The translations under genes were made by a program, and so were the position numbers. Shown here piece by piece: positions 36,172 to 46,408 of a DNA stretch of 64,000 nt. The stretch spans positions 6,710-70,709 of the forward strand of contig NZ_LSJY01000018.1 in assembly GCF_001556865.1 (NCBI RefSeq), in the 5' to 3' direction. The stretch comes from Sphingobium sp. CCH11-B1 (GTDB lineage Bacteria; Pseudomonadota; Alphaproteobacteria; Sphingomonadales; Sphingomonadaceae). Numbering within the stretch: position 1 is the stretch's first letter; each line of letters begins with the position of its first letter. The notes under the pieces were generated by a model. That model was given only the letters and a program-made list of their open reading frames with translations. It was not told the origin of the DNA and searched no databases.

Positions 36172-36327
36172 GTCATCTCCCAGAAGCCATTGGCGGCATT
36201 TACTGTCATATGTGCATAAAACAGTCGCGCCGCAAGTCAGCGCCTCCGTTTATAAAGGCGCACCCGATGGCATTGCAATCGCTTGAGGTGAGGCTAGGTT
36301 GCGGGTCGAAGACAGGAGGGAGGGGGC

Positions 36328-36648
36328 ATGGACCCGAACAGGGATGACGCGTTGATCGCGGCGGTGGGTAGCGATCCCCGCTATATCGCACTGGTGGCGC
36401 GTCGTGCGCGATTGGGCTGGCTGCTGTCGGCACTGATCTTCATCGCCTTCGTCGGCTATCTGCTGCTGATCGCGTTCGACAAGGCTTTGCTGGGCGCCCC
36501 CGTGGGATCGGGCGTGACATCGGTCGGCATTCCCGTGGGACTGGGCCTCATCCTGTTGGCCATCGCGCTGACCGGCGTATATGTCGTCCACGCCAATCGC
36601 CACCATGACGCGCAGATGGCCGCCATCCTTGCGGATCATGCCGCATGA
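36328..36648 (+). CDS. DUF485 membrane protein, YjcH-like
   Basis: 106 residues with two membrane segments (about 32-50 and 66-90), as in the YjcH family that always accompanies the acetate permease. Its stop overlaps the actP ATG by 4 bases (ATGA, 36645-36648), indicating coupled translation. Probably an accessory subunit of ActP. Confidence 0.9.
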   Translation: MDPNRDDALIAAVGSDPRYIALVARRARLGWLLSALIFIAFVGYLLLIAFDKALLGAPVGSGVTSVGIPVGLGLILLAIALTGVYVVHANRHHDAQMAAILADHAA

Positions 36649-38339
36649 AGGCGCTGGTCGCAGCGCTCGCGGTCCTGATGCCCGTTCCCGTTTTCGCCGC
36701 CGCGCTGGAGGGGGAGGCCCAGCGCCAGCCGATCAACTGGGTCGCGATATTGATGTTCGTCGCCTTCGTCGGGCTCACGCTGTGGATCACCAAGGCGGCA
36801 GCGGCGCGCACCCGCACCGCGTCCGACTTCTATACGGCGGGCGGGGGCATCACTGGGTTCCAGAACGGCCTTGCCATGGCGGGGGACTATATGTCTGCCG
36901 CGTCCTTCCTGGGCATTTCGGCCCAGATCTTCAACGATGGCTATGATGGCCTCATCTACTCCACCGGCTTCCTCGTCGGCTGGCCCATCCTTCTGTTCCT
37001 GATGGCGGAGCGGCTGCGCAACCTTGGCCGCTTCACCTTCGCTGATGTCGCTTCCTACCGGTTCGCACAGCCGCCGGTACGCAGTTTCGCGGCGGTCAGC
37101 ACGCTGCTGGTCGTCAGCTTCTATCTCGTCGCGCAGATGGTGGGGGCGGGGCAGTTGATCAAATTGCTGTTCGGCCTGCCCTATGCCGCCGCGGTCCTGA
37201 TCGTTGGCGGCCTCATGATGCTCTACGTCCTGTTCGGCGGGATGCGCGCGACGACCTGGGTGCAGATCATCAAGGCGGTGCTGCTGCTGGGCGGCGCGAG
37301 CTTCATGGCGATCATGGTGCTGGCGCAGACGGGTTTCAGCCTGGAGACGCTGTTCGCTCGCGCGGTGGACGTCAAGACCCAGGCGGCCCTTGCCGACGGC
37401 GCAAGCGTGGCAGAGGCGGCGGAGCGGGGCCGGTCGATCATGGCTCCGGGCAACTTCATCAAGGATCCGGTATCGGCCATCTCCTTCGGCCTGGCGCTGA
37501 TGCTGGGGACGGCCGGCCTGCCGCACATATTGATGCGCTTCTTCACGGTTCCCGACGCGAAGGAAGCACGCAAGTCCGTGCTCTGGGCGACGGGCTGGAT
37601 CGGCTATTTCTACATCCTCACCTTCATCATCGGTTTCGGCGCGATCGTGCTGGTCGGGACGGACGGGAGCTATCTGGACGGGGAAGGGGCCTTGCGCGGG
37701 GGCGGCAACATGGCTGCCATCCATCTGGCCCATGCGATCGGCGGCAATGCGTTTCTTGGCTTCATATCCGCCGTCGCCTTCGCCACCATCCTGGCCGTGG
37801 TGGCGGGCCTGACACTGTCGGCCGCCTCTGCGGTCAGCCACGATCTTTATGCGACGGTATTCAGACGGGGAGAGGCGAGTTCGGCCGACGAACTGCGCGT
37901 GTCGCGCCTGACCACGCTCGCGCTTGGCGCGCTTGCGGTACTACTGGGGCTGGTGTTCGAAAAGCAGAATGTCGCTTTCATGGTCAGCCTCGCCTTCGCG
38001 CTGGCGGCGTCGGGCAACTTCCCCGTGCTGATCCTGTCGCTGCTGTGGAGCGGATGCACGACGCGCGGCGCGGCGTGGGGCGGGACGATCGGGCTGTTGA
38101 CCGCGTTCGTCCTGACCCTCTTGTCCCCGGCGGTCTGGACCACGACCTTCGGTCTTGGGCACGCGCCGTTCCCCTATAGTTCAGCGGCGATTTTCTCGGT
38201 GCCGGCCGGTTTTATCGCCATCTGGCTGATCTCGCTCATCGACCGTAGCCCTCGCGCGGCAGTGGACCGGGCAGGCTATGCAGCGCAGCGGGTGCGGGCG
38301 GAAACGGAAATAGGGGCGTTCGCCGCCAGCGATCATTGA
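36645..38339 (+). CDS. actP: Cation/acetate symporter
   Basis: 564-residue sodium:solute symporter (SSF family). It has a signal-like N-terminal segment and about 13 membrane helices. Diagnostic blocks are [31 protein letters not shown] and the [24 protein letters not shown] loop. Imports acetate and related short acids. It is coupled to the DUF485 gene upstream. Confidence 0.94.
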   Translation: MKALVAALAVLMPVPVFAAALEGEAQRQPINWVAILMFVAFVGLTLWITKAAAARTRTASDFYTAGGGITGFQNGLAMAGDYMSAASFLGISAQIFNDGYDGLIYSTGFLVGWPILLFLMAERLRNLGRFTFADVASYRFAQPPVRSFAAVSTLLVVSFYLVAQMVGAGQLIKLLFGLPYAAAVLIVGGLMMLYVLFGGMRATTWVQIIKAVLLLGGASFMAIMVLAQTGFSLETLFARAVDVKTQAALADGASVAEAAERGRSIMAPGNFIKDPVSAISFGLALMLGTAGLPHILMRFFTVPDAKEARKSVLWATGWIGYFYILTFIIGFGAIVLVGTDGSYLDGEGALRGGGNMAAIHLAHAIGGNAFLGFISAVAFATILAVVAGLTLSAASAVSHDLYATVFRRGEASSADELRVSRLTTLALGALAVLLGLVFEKQNVAFMVSLAFALAASGNFPVLILSLLWSGCTTRGAAWGGTIGLLTAFVLTLLSPAVWTTTFGLGHAPFPYSSAAIFSVPAGFIAIWLISLIDRSPRAAVDRAGYAAQRVRAETEIGAFAASDH

Positions 38340-38546
38340 CCTTCCGGGAAAAGACGGCTCCATGACCGGCCCCCCGATCTCGTCAACGCGGATGGCAGCT
38401 AAAGCCCGCCCTCGTCGTTTTTCGACGGGACCGGGACAGTGTCCGCCTCTTGCGGGGAGACGAGATGCGCGCGGGAGACAGCCCGACGCCGGGGGGGGCG
38501 CGCCCCGGATTGGTTCCGCCCCTGCTTTACTGACGAAGGAGCGTCT

Positions 38547-40097
38547 TTAGCGCGCCCCTTCCGCATAATAGCGTTCCATGTCGAGCCGCATCTGGTGCAG
38601 CGCCTCAGGGTTCAGATAGACCATGTGCCCGGCGGGATAGTAGCGGAACTGAAGGTTCTGGCGCAGCTTGGGCTCAAGCATCATGTACTTCAAATCCCGT
38701 TCGGTCGAGAAGAACGGCGTCGCCATGTCATAATAGCCGTTGAGCGACAGCAGGCGCAGATGCGGGTTGGTGCGCATCGCGGCGGAAAGGTCGGCGGTCA
38801 CATCCGCGACATTCTGCTTGCCGCCTTCAGGCGCCTGATGACTCCAGTCCCACTTGAAATCGCCGCCCTCGCGCGCGCTCAGCCGATAGGATAGGTCGGT
38901 CTTGTAGCCGATCTGGCGCGTCACCTGATCGAGGAAGCTGCCCACGTAAAGACCGGTGATGCCGGTGCTTGACGGATCATATTCCGGCTCCTCGCCCGCG
39001 GTGTCGGCGTCAATGCCGGTGTAGCGGCTGTCGAAGCGTCCGATCGTCTCATGCGCGTCGCGCAGCAGTTCCTTGCGGAAGCGGGACAGGTTGACGCGCA
39101 GGTTGGCGCGCTTCAGGTATTCCACCGAAAGGCCGGTGAAGCGGCTGAGCTGCTGCGCGATCTGATCGGTTTCGGTGTCGCTGATGTCCTGTCCCTTCAG
39201 CAGCGCGGTAGCGTAGGGGCCGCTGGCGAAGGCGCGCGCTTCCTCCACGAACGCCTCCAGACTGGGCGGACGGCCGCCTGGCACGCGGTTGTGGTACCAG
39301 GCGGTCGCGGCATAGCTCGGCAGATAGCCGATGTAGATCGTGTCGAAGCCCGATTGGCGCACGCCATAGTTCATGATCGACGACAGCAGGACCACGCCGT
39401 TCAGCGCGAGCCCGCGATCCTCAAGCTGATAGGCAAGCGCTCCCGAACGGGTGGTGCCGTAGCTTTCTCCGAAGATATATTTGGGATCGGCCCAGCGGCC
39501 GTTTTTGGTGACGTAGCGAATGATGGCCTTCGCAAAGGCGTCGACATCCTGATCGACGCCGTAGAAATCGGACGGCTTGGCATCGCCCAGCGGCCGGCTG
39601 TATCCCGCCCCGATCGCGTCGAGGAACACCATGTCGGTGCTGCCGATCAGGCTGTCGTTGTTCGGTCCCACATCGAAGGGGGCGGGCTTGACGGCTTTCG
39701 GGTTGCCGGTGCGCACATGCTCCGGCGCAAAGCTGCCCATCCGCAGCCACAAGGAGGAAGAACCCGGACCGCCATTGTAGAAGAAGGTCACCGGGCGGCT
39801 CTTCCCCGTGGCCGTATAGGCGGTGTAGAACATGCTGGCGACGGGCTTGCCCTTTTCGTCGCGGATGGTCAGCGTCCCGGCGGTCTGGGTGTAGGGGATC
39901 GCCTTGCCATCGACTCGCGCCGTCCCCTTGCTGCTCTGCGTCACTTCTTCGACCGGGGCACTGGCCCAGTTGGCCGCGACCGCTTCTGCCACCTTGTCGG
40001 CATGTTGCTTTGCCGCGTCGGGCGCGTCCTTCTGCGCCAGGGCGGCGGCCGGCAGGCAGGTGAGGGACAAGAGCGAGAGGGCTATAGTCAGCCGCAT
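38547..40097 (-). CDS. Secreted S10-family serine carboxypeptidase
   Basis: 516-residue peptidase with a signal peptide (about 1-21). The alpha/beta-hydrolase triad is visible: Ser in GESYGT, Asp in NGYYDMATPF and His in PAGHMVY. The oxyanion segment FFYNGGPGSSSLWLRMG is the hallmark of S10 enzymes. Likely a periplasmic or secreted exopeptidase. It is divergent from typA. Confidence 0.92.
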   Translation of the reverse strand: MRLTIALSLLSLTCLPAAALAQKDAPDAAKQHADKVAEAVAANWASAPVEEVTQSSKGTARVDGKAIPYTQTAGTLTIRDEKGKPVASMFYTAYTATGKSRPVTFFYNGGPGSSSLWLRMGSFAPEHVRTGNPKAVKPAPFDVGPNNDSLIGSTDMVFLDAIGAGYSRPLGDAKPSDFYGVDQDVDAFAKAIIRYVTKNGRWADPKYIFGESYGTTRSGALAYQLEDRGLALNGVVLLSSIMNYGVRQSGFDTIYIGYLPSYAATAWYHNRVPGGRPPSLEAFVEEARAFASGPYATALLKGQDISDTETDQIAQQLSRFTGLSVEYLKRANLRVNLSRFRKELLRDAHETIGRFDSRYTGIDADTAGEEPEYDPSSTGITGLYVGSFLDQVTRQIGYKTDLSYRLSAREGGDFKWDWSHQAPEGGKQNVADVTADLSAAMRTNPHLRLLSLNGYYDMATPFFSTERDLKYMMLEPKLRQNLQFRYYPAGHMVYLNPEALHQMRLDMERYYAEGAR

Positions 40098-40307
40098 GGG
40101 GCCATGATCCTTTTTCGAAGAGGGCGATCCTGTATTGCCTCCATAAGCCAGTTGTACGGCTGTTCAAGTGGACCAAGGATATTCTGTTACATGAAGGGCG
40201 AACCCCGCTCGCCCTTGCCGCATTGCGTCATTTCCTGTAGGGGCGCGCCCGATAGTTCCACAGCCGGCGTCGTGTCGGCCGGAAAGCCCGTTCCACAAAG
40301 GCAGTTC

Positions 40308-42128
40308 ATGTCCCAGCGTAACATCGCCATCATCGCGCACGTCGACCATGGCAAAACGACTCTCGTCGACCAGCTTTTCCGCCAGTCCGGCACCTTCCGC
40401 GACAATCAGCGCGTGGAAGAGCGCGCGATGGACAGCAACGACCTGGAAAAGGAGCGTGGCATCACCATTCTGGCCAAGCCCACGTCGGTCGAATGGAACG
40501 GCACCCGCATCAATATCGTCGACACGCCCGGCCACGCCGACTTCGGCGGCGAAGTGGAGCGCATCCTCTCCATGGTCGACGGCGTCATCCTGCTGGTCGA
40601 CTCCTCCGAAGGCGCGATGCCCCAGACCAAGTTCGTCACCGGCAAGGCGCTGGCACTGGGCCTTCGCCCCATCGTGGTCGTCAATAAGGTCGATCGCCCC
40701 GACGAGCGCATCCAGGAAGTGCTGGACGAGGTGTTCGACCTGTTCGTGACGCTGGATGCGACCGACGAGCAGCTCGACTTCCCCGTGCTGTATGCCTCGG
40801 GCCGCAATGGCTATGCCAGCGAAGACCCGCAGCGCCGCGAAGGCACTCTGGAACCGCTGTTCCAGAAGATCGTCGATCATGTCCCGCCGCCGGCGCTGGA
40901 CGAGGATGCGCCGTTCAGCTTCCTCGTGACGCTGCTGGACCGTGACAATTTCCTCGGCCGCATCCTGACCGGCCGGGTGCAGTCGGGCACGCTCAAGGTC
41001 AACCAGCCGATCCACGCGCTCGATGCCGAGGGCAATGTGATCGAAACCGGCCGTGCGTCGAAGATCCTGTCGTTCCGCGGCCTGGACCGGGTGCCGGTGG
41101 ACGAGGCGAAGGCCGGCGACATCATCAGCCTTGCAGGTCTGACGGTTGCCACCGTGGCGAACACCATCGCCGATCCGCAGGTTTTGGTGCCGATCAAGGC
41201 GCAGCCCATCGACCCGCCGACGCTTTCGATGCGCTTTGCGGTGAATGATTCGCCCATGGCGGGGCGTGAGGGCAGCAAGGTGACGAGCCGCATGATTCGC
41301 GACCGCCTGATGCGCGAAGCCGAATCCAATGTCGCGATCAAGGTGACGGAATCGGCCGACAAGGACAGCTTCGAGGTCGCCGGTCGTGGCGAGCTTCAGC
41401 TTGGCGTTCTTATCGAAACCATGCGCCGCGAAGGATTTGAGCTTGGCATTTCGCGCCCGCGCGTGTTGTTCGGCGAGGATGAGAATGGCGGCAAGACCGA
41501 GCCTTATGAAACCGTGGTCATCGACGTGGACGACGAATTTTCCGGCACGGTCGTTGACAAGATGAACATCCGCAAGGCGGAGATGACCGACATGCGGCCG
41601 TCCGGCGGCGGCAAGACCCGCATCACCTTCTCCGCGCCCTCGCGCGGCCTGATCGGCTATCATGGCGAATTCCTGTCGGACACCCGGGGCACGGGCATCA
41701 TGAATCGGCTGTTCGAGAAATATGGTCCGCACAAAGGCAAGATCGAAGGGCGCAAGAATGGCGTGCTGATTTCGAACGGCGCAGGCGAGGCCAATGCCTA
41801 TGCGCTGGGTCCGCTCGAAGAGCGCGGCATCCTGTTCGTGGGCGTGGGCGAGGCGCTTTACGAAGGCATGATCATCGGCGAGAATGCCAAGCCGGAAGAC
41901 CTTGAAGTCAATCCGATGAAGTCGAAAGCGCTGACCAACTTCCGCGCGAGCGGCAAGGACGATTCGATCCGGCTGACGCCGCCCAAGAAAATGACGCTGG
42001 AACAGGCCATCGCCTATATCGACGATGACGAGATGGTCGAGGTCACTCCCAAGACCATCCGCCTGCGCAAGCGCTTCCTTGATCCCAACGAGCGCAAGCG
42101 GATGAGCCGGGCGAAGGCCGCGGCCTGA
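40308..42128 (+). CDS. typA: Ribosome-associated GTPase TypA/BipA
   Basis: 606-residue translational GTPase. G1 AHVDHGKTT begins at residue 9, G3 [11 protein letters not shown] and G4 NKVDR follow, then the elongation-factor domains and a C-terminal TypA-specific domain ([17 protein letters not shown]). Aids ribosome assembly and stress growth. Start ATG 40308 matches the family; the frame stays open far upstream to 39051 but that portion is antisense to the S10 peptidase. Confidence 0.97.
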   Translation: MSQRNIAIIAHVDHGKTTLVDQLFRQSGTFRDNQRVEERAMDSNDLEKERGITILAKPTSVEWNGTRINIVDTPGHADFGGEVERILSMVDGVILLVDSSEGAMPQTKFVTGKALALGLRPIVVVNKVDRPDERIQEVLDEVFDLFVTLDATDEQLDFPVLYASGRNGYASEDPQRREGTLEPLFQKIVDHVPPPALDEDAPFSFLVTLLDRDNFLGRILTGRVQSGTLKVNQPIHALDAEGNVIETGRASKILSFRGLDRVPVDEAKAGDIISLAGLTVATVANTIADPQVLVPIKAQPIDPPTLSMRFAVNDSPMAGREGSKVTSRMIRDRLMREAESNVAIKVTESADKDSFEVAGRGELQLGVLIETMRREGFELGISRPRVLFGEDENGGKTEPYETVVIDVDDEFSGTVVDKMNIRKAEMTDMRPSGGGKTRITFSAPSRGLIGYHGEFLSDTRGTGIMNRLFEKYGPHKGKIEGRKNGVLISNGAGEANAYALGPLEERGILFVGVGEALYEGMIIGENAKPEDLEVNPMKSKALTNFRASGKDDSIRLTPPKKMTLEQAIAYIDDDEMVEVTPKTIRLRKRFLDPNERKRMSRAKAAA

Positions 42129-42134
42129 TCACAC

Positions 42135-42161
42135 AAGGGCGGGGTCATCCCGCCCTTTTTT
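42135..42161 (+). terminator. Rho-independent terminator of typA
   Basis: AAGGGCGGG and CCCGCCCTT form a 9-bp stem with a 5-base loop, followed by six T. It begins 6 bases after the typA stop. Confidence 0.95.
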
Positions 42162-42214
42162 GCTGAGACGCGCTGTCAGAAGGTCGAAAGATTGCGCGTT
42201 CATCCATGTTCGTG

Positions 42215-42228
42215 GCACTTTGCAGTGC
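42215..42228. promoter_or_regulatory. Short inverted repeat upstream of LuxR-type gene
   Basis: GCACT-TTGC-AGTGC is a perfect 5-bp inverted repeat about 110 bases upstream of the regulator start. It could be an operator; no direct evidence. Confidence 0.3.
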
Positions 42229-42337
42229 AACGCATACCGAATCGCAACCCTGTTTTCCTTAAATGAAGGGGATAGCTGGGGCCTTGGCTGCCGGTCGTTC
42301 GTTGTCCGGCAAGGGGCCTTGCAGGAGGAAAGATGGA

Positions 42338-42829
42338 GTGGCGGACACCCTGCCTGAGTTGAGCGAGGGGGAAAAGCAGTGCCTGCGCCTTGTCGCGCAG
42401 GGCTTCAATTCCAAGGAGATCGCGCGTCAGCTCCATGTATCGGAGCATACGGTCGACCAGCGCGTCCGCACCAGTTTGCGCAAGTTCGGCGTGCCGTCGC
42501 GAAAGGAAGCCGCGCGCCTGTTTGTTACGGTGGGGCAACATACGCCCCAAATCGACACATATCAGCCTTTGATATATCAAGCGCAGCCGCTTGCCTCGGA
42601 TCCCGAACCTGGGTCATCCCTTGCTCAGCCGGACGGGGCGGATGCGGAGCCGGAGCGGACATCGCTCTTACGTCGCATCCTCGCTTTCGGCCCGCCGCTT
42701 GGGGGATCGACCAATGAACTGAGCATCGATGGCCGCATATTGGCGATGGTTCGCGCCGCCGTTCTGACTGGCGTGGGGGTCGTCACATTGCTGCTGCTGA
42801 TTGCCGGAGCTTTTCGGGTTCTGGCCTGA
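42338..42829 (+). CDS. Membrane-anchored LuxR-type HTH regulator
   Basis: 163-residue protein. The N-terminal 70 residues are a GerE/LuxR helix-turn-helix (LSEGEKQCLRLVAQGFNSKEIARQL, SEHTVDQRVRTSLRKF). A Pro/Asp-rich linker of about 50 residues follows, and the C-terminus is a single membrane helix (about 140-160). GTG 42338 is chosen as start because GGAGGA lies 9-10 bases upstream. There is no receiver or ligand domain, so signal input may be through the membrane. Unknown target. Confidence 0.75.
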   Translation: MADTLPELSEGEKQCLRLVAQGFNSKEIARQLHVSEHTVDQRVRTSLRKFGVPSRKEAARLFVTVGQHTPQIDTYQPLIYQAQPLASDPEPGSSLAQPDGADAEPERTSLLRRILAFGPPLGGSTNELSIDGRILAMVRAAVLTGVGVVTLLLLIAGAFRVLA

Positions 42830-42896
42830 TCCTTTCCAGATCGCCATGCTGATAGACGCACCGCCTGAGACGGCGTTTGTGCGAAGGAGATGACTT

Positions 42897-43241
42897 GTGC
42901 TGAACCTTGACCGCGAAAAGACCCAGGCCGTCGCCGACCAGAACCGTCAGGCATTCGTCGCCCTAGACCATGCCCTGGTGGAGGCCGCGCAACTGACGAC
43001 AGCCTTCCTCACGGCCTCGCAAGGCTCGGGCCTCACCGCCAGCGAAAGCCAGCGCATCATCAAACAGATTCACGATAGCGCCACCAAGATCATTGAAGGC
43101 CGGAGCGACATGGTTCGCGCCACCGCCTTGCTGACACGCTGCCTGCAGCAGAGCGCCATCCCGGTCACATCCGTCGGATGCCCGATCGGCCTCGAACTCG
43201 AACAGCGCGAAACCGCGCGTCACCTGACCCTGGTCGCCTGA
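42897..43241 (+). CDS. Hypothetical helical protein
   Basis: 114 residues, strongly helical, with no membrane segment. GTG start at 42897 behind a clear GAAGGAGAT site. Contains polar helix repeats (QRIIKQIHDSATKIIEG) and one Cys pair separated by 13 residues. Not recognised; the strong ribosome site supports it being real. The following membrane-protein gene starts 26 bases later. Confidence 0.55.
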   Translation: MLNLDREKTQAVADQNRQAFVALDHALVEAAQLTTAFLTASQGSGLTASESQRIIKQIHDSATKIIEGRSDMVRATALLTRCLQQSAIPVTSVGCPIGLELEQRETARHLTLVA

Positions 43242-43267
43242 CCCGGGTGGAAGTCGCCGGCATCCGC

Positions 43268-43723
43268 ATGACCTTTGGCCCCCCCTCTCAACCGGAAATG
43301 CAGATGCTGGCGGCTTTCTTCTGGCTCTTGACCCTTATGACCTGCGTCTTCGCCGTCTGCTTCGGCGGACGCGACGGGCGATGGTTCACGATGATTTTCA
43401 TAGGAAGCGTCCTGCTGACGATTCCTGCACAACTGGCCGGTACCTGGCATCAGACCCAGTTCTGGCTGGCGATCGTCGACCTGATGCTGCTGGCAGGATT
43501 GATATGGCTGATGCTGGAAAGCTCGCGCTACTGGCCGATATGGGTCGCTGCCTGTCAATTGATGACCGTCTTGACCCATATCGTCACGCTGCTGCTGGGT
43601 AATTTCTCCGACCGCATCTACGCGGGCCTCAGTACCGTGTGGGTGATACCGCTGATGCTGTTCACGATCATCGGCATCGAACTGGACCGGAAGGCGTCGC
43701 ATGACCGCGCATATTCCGCCTGA
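43268..43723 (+). CDS. Hypothetical multi-pass membrane protein
   Basis: 151 residues from ATG 43268 (an in-frame GTG at 43247 is also possible). About four or five hydrophobic helices fill residues 12-140, with short charged loops and Asp/Arg between them. No family recognised. Overlaps the next gene by 23 bases, suggesting an operon with the winged-helix regulator. Confidence 0.6.
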   Translation: MTFGPPSQPEMQMLAAFFWLLTLMTCVFAVCFGGRDGRWFTMIFIGSVLLTIPAQLAGTWHQTQFWLAIVDLMLLAGLIWLMLESSRYWPIWVAACQLMTVLTHIVTLLLGNFSDRIYAGLSTVWVIPLMLFTIIGIELDRKASHDRAYSA

Positions 43724-44168
43724 TCGTTCCCTTCCGAGCCAGGAGGCGGTCGATCTGGTGGTCGCGTTGCAGCGATGTCTGACGAATTTTCATGCCCGCA
43801 CCGAAGAGCCGGCCATCCTGGATGGCGAGGCGGAGGAACAGCGGGCCGCGCTGTCCCGCTATCTGGATGCCCGCCGGTCGCGGGCGATGCTGCTGGGCCA
43901 GAATCTCTTTTCCGATCCCGCGTGGGATATATTGCTCGCGCTCTTCCGGGCCGAACTGGAAGGCGGCGACATGACGCTGGAGCAATTGAGCGAGACGCTG
44001 CACCTGTCGCTCAGCGTCGTCGTAGGGCAAGTGGGCGCGATGGAGCGGCGCGGTCTGTTGGTCGAAAATCGCACTTCGCCAAACAGCCGGCGCCGGCGTG
44101 CGGTTCGGCTGTCGCCGCTCGCGACCGACGCCATGGCGTCCTGGACGTCGCTCGCCTTCGGCGACTGA
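43701..44168 (+). CDS. MarR-type winged-helix regulator
   Basis: 155 residues. The C-terminal 100 residues form a winged helix with LFSDPAWDILLALF, LSLSVVVGQVGAMERRGLLVEN and RRRAVRLSPLATDAM. These align block by block with the C-terminal part of the protein at 20345-21367, so the two are paralogues; this one lacks the pseudo-receiver. Likely regulates a nearby or its own promoter. Confidence 0.7.
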   Translation: MTAHIPPDRSLPSQEAVDLVVALQRCLTNFHARTEEPAILDGEAEEQRAALSRYLDARRSRAMLLGQNLFSDPAWDILLALFRAELEGGDMTLEQLSETLHLSLSVVVGQVGAMERRGLLVENRTSPNSRRRRAVRLSPLATDAMASWTSLAFGD

Positions 44169-44254
44169 CAGTCCGACTGGCGCAGCAAAGCGCTGGCATC
44201 GGTGCCTTCCGCCTCATATAGTCGCACGGTCTGTCCTTCACGCGAAAGCGCTTC

Positions 44255-45568
44255 ATGCATCTTCTCATTGGTCTGGCCGGCATTCTTCTGATCCTGGCCA
44301 TCGCCTTCGCCCTGTCCTCCGACCGCCGTGCCATCAAGCCTCGCGTCGTCGGGGCCGCCTTCCTTCTTCAAGCGGGCATCGCCCTGCTGGTGCTCTATGT
44401 GCCGGCCGGGCGCAGTGTCATCGGCGGCATGTCGAAGGGCGTGGCTAACCTGCTGGGCTATGCGCAGGCAGGCACCGACTTCATCTTCGGCCCGCTGGCA
44501 CGGCCGGATATCGGGGGCGCGAGCTTTGCCATCGCCGCCCTGCCAGTGATCATCTTCTTCGCCAGCCTCGTGTCGATCCTCTACTATCTGGGCATCATGC
44601 AGTTCATCGTCCGCTGGGTCGGCGGAGCGATTGAAAAGGTCACAGGTGTGTCGAAGGTGGAAAGCCTGTGTGCGGCCGCGAACATCTTTGTCGGGCAGAG
44701 CGAAAGCCCTCTGGTCATTCGGCCCTATCTGGCCGGGCTGACGCCGCCGCAATTGTTCGCGGTGATGACAAGCGGGATGGCAGGCGTAGCAGGCACCATT
44801 CTTGCCGCCTACGCGTCGATGGGGGTCAAGATCGACTATCTGCTCGCGGCGAGCTTCATGTCGGCGCCCGGCGGCCTGTTGATGGCGAAGATCATGATGC
44901 CCGACGAACCGGTGCTGGAACCGGAACTGCCGCTGGATGACGACATTCACCTCCCCGAGGCGCGGCGCAGCGCGGCGGGCCCCGCGGCGCTGATGGCGGA
45001 AACCACGCCGGGCGAACCGCTGCCCGTGGCTTCGCACGACGAGGAAAAACCCGCCAACCTCATCATGGCCGCCGCACAGGGCGCGCAGACCGGCGTGAAG
45101 CTGGCGGTAGCGGTCGGCGCGATGGTGCTCGCCTTCGTTGCCCTGGTGGCCTTGGCGAACGGGATATTGGCCGGTATCGGCGGGTGGTTCGGCTATCCTA
45201 CGCTCAGTTTTCAGATGCTCCTCGGCTATGTCTTCTCGCCGGTCATGTATCTGCTCAACATCCCCTGGCAGGAAGCGCAGGTGGCGGGCGGACTTTTCGG
45301 CACGAAGGTCGTGCTGAACGAATTTGTGGCCTATATTGCGCTCGGCCAGGCGCAGAGCGCATTGTCGCCCGCCACGATCGCCATCATCACCTTCGCGCTG
45401 TGCGGATTCGCCAATTTCAGCTCGATCGCGATCCAGATGGCCGTGACCGGCAACCTCGCGCCCAATCAGCGGCCGATGATCGCGAAACTGGGGCTGAAAG
45501 CACTGGTGGCCGGGAGTCTGGCCAATTTGATGAGTGCGGCGCTCGCCGGACTGATGCTCAGCCTTTGA
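44255..45568 (+). CDS. Concentrative nucleoside transporter, NupC family
   Basis: 437-residue CNT-family transporter, probably H+ or Na+ driven. It has about 10 membrane helices. Visible family blocks are the VESLCAAANIFVGQSESPLVIRPYL re-entrant segment (with the QxEAP-like QSESP) and the late NFSSIAIQM substrate segment. A soluble charged loop of about 60 residues is inserted near the middle (about 225-270). Confidence 0.92.
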   Translation: MHLLIGLAGILLILAIAFALSSDRRAIKPRVVGAAFLLQAGIALLVLYVPAGRSVIGGMSKGVANLLGYAQAGTDFIFGPLARPDIGGASFAIAALPVIIFFASLVSILYYLGIMQFIVRWVGGAIEKVTGVSKVESLCAAANIFVGQSESPLVIRPYLAGLTPPQLFAVMTSGMAGVAGTILAAYASMGVKIDYLLAASFMSAPGGLLMAKIMMPDEPVLEPELPLDDDIHLPEARRSAAGPAALMAETTPGEPLPVASHDEEKPANLIMAAAQGAQTGVKLAVAVGAMVLAFVALVALANGILAGIGGWFGYPTLSFQMLLGYVFSPVMYLLNIPWQEAQVAGGLFGTKVVLNEFVAYIALGQAQSALSPATIAIITFALCGFANFSSIAIQMAVTGNLAPNQRPMIAKLGLKALVAGSLANLMSAALAGLMLSL

Positions 45569-45697
45569 TGGATCCGGGCGATGTCGCGGAAGCGCCGTCG
45601 CCCGTCCGCCCATAGTGTCGCAACCCTTGCGGGTGTGAAACTTATTCGCAATCACCGTCGCGGCTTTTGCAATGGCAATGCCGCGCGAAGCGCACAT

Positions 45698-46408
45698 ATG
45701 GATTGCATGACCTTGACCCTGCCGACAATCGTCGCATCCGCTTTCAAGCTGCCCGATCCGATCCGCGCCGTGATCTTCGACATGGACGGGACGCTGCTGG
45801 ACACGGAAGCCGTTCACCTCAACGCCTTCGCGCGAACGGGCGCCGCCATCGGCTGGCCCATGCCGCAGGAGTTGTTGCTGTCGATGGTGGGCATTCACCG
45901 CGATGGCAACCGGCAGATGCTGGCGGACCGTCTGGGGCCGGAGTTTCCGCTCGAGCGTTTCTATGCGGACAGCGACGCCCTGTTCGAGGCGGCGGTCGAC
46001 GCGGGCATCCCGTTGCGGCCAGGGGCCGACTTGCTGCTGGATCATCTGGCGCGCAGGGGAATCCCCATGGGGCTCGCCACATCGACGGCCGCGCCCTTCG
46101 CTCAGGACCGGCTGGAAAAAACCGGCATTGCGCAGTATTTCGACGTGGTGGTGACGCGGAGCGACGTGATGCACCCCAAACCTCATCCAGAGCCTTACCT
46201 GCTTGCAGCCGCCAGGCTCGGTCTCGATCCAAAAGATGTCGTGGCGGTGGAAGATAGTTATGCCGGTGTGCAATCTGCCACCGCAGCGGGCATCGCAACT
46301 GTCCTGGTGCCCGATCTGCTGCCACCCACGGGCGAATTGGCATTGGCCTGCGCTGCGATATTGCCAAGCCTTGCCGACCTGCGCGATCTACTGGTGACGA
46401 CGGCCTAG
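45698..46408 (+). CDS. HAD-family phosphatase, beta-phosphoglucomutase-like
   Basis: 236-residue haloacid-dehalogenase hydrolase. Motif I is IFDMDGTLLDTE with the nucleophile Asp, motif II ATSTAA, motif III Lys in KPHPEPYL, and motif IV EDSYAG. Helical cap follows motif I. Substrate is a small phosphate ester, not identifiable here. Starts at ATG 45698 or 45707. Its TAG and the egtD TAG share a CTAG palindrome, so the two genes end on the same four bases. Confidence 0.88.
   Translation: MDCMTLTLPTIVASAFKLPDPIRAVIFDMDGTLLDTEAVHLNAFARTGAAIGWPMPQELLLSMVGIHRDGNRQMLADRLGPEFPLERFYADSDALFEAAVDAGIPLRPGADLLLDHLARRGIPMGLATSTAAPFAQDRLEKTGIAQYFDVVVTRSDVMHPKPHPEPYLLAAARLGLDPKDVVAVEDSYAGVQSATAAGIATVLVPDLLPPTGELALACAAILPSLADLRDLLVTTA

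Noticed and set aside
38460..38520. G-rich run with CCGGGG...CCCCGG in the actP/S10 peptidase gap
   Set aside because: Looks like a hairpin but has no T-tract and weak pairing beyond the GC run; not called as a terminator.
39051..40307. 419-codon upstream extension of the typA frame
   Set aside because: Antisense to the S10 peptidase; TypA alignment begins at the ATG at 40308.
40164..41732. 522-codon minus-strand frame opposite typA
   Set aside because: Shadow of the highly conserved typA coding sequence, without recognisable motifs.
43859..46273. 804-codon open frame on the minus strand
   Set aside because: Antisense to the winged-helix, CNT and HAD genes, which all show clear family motifs; the His/Gln/Arg-rich translation resembles no protein.
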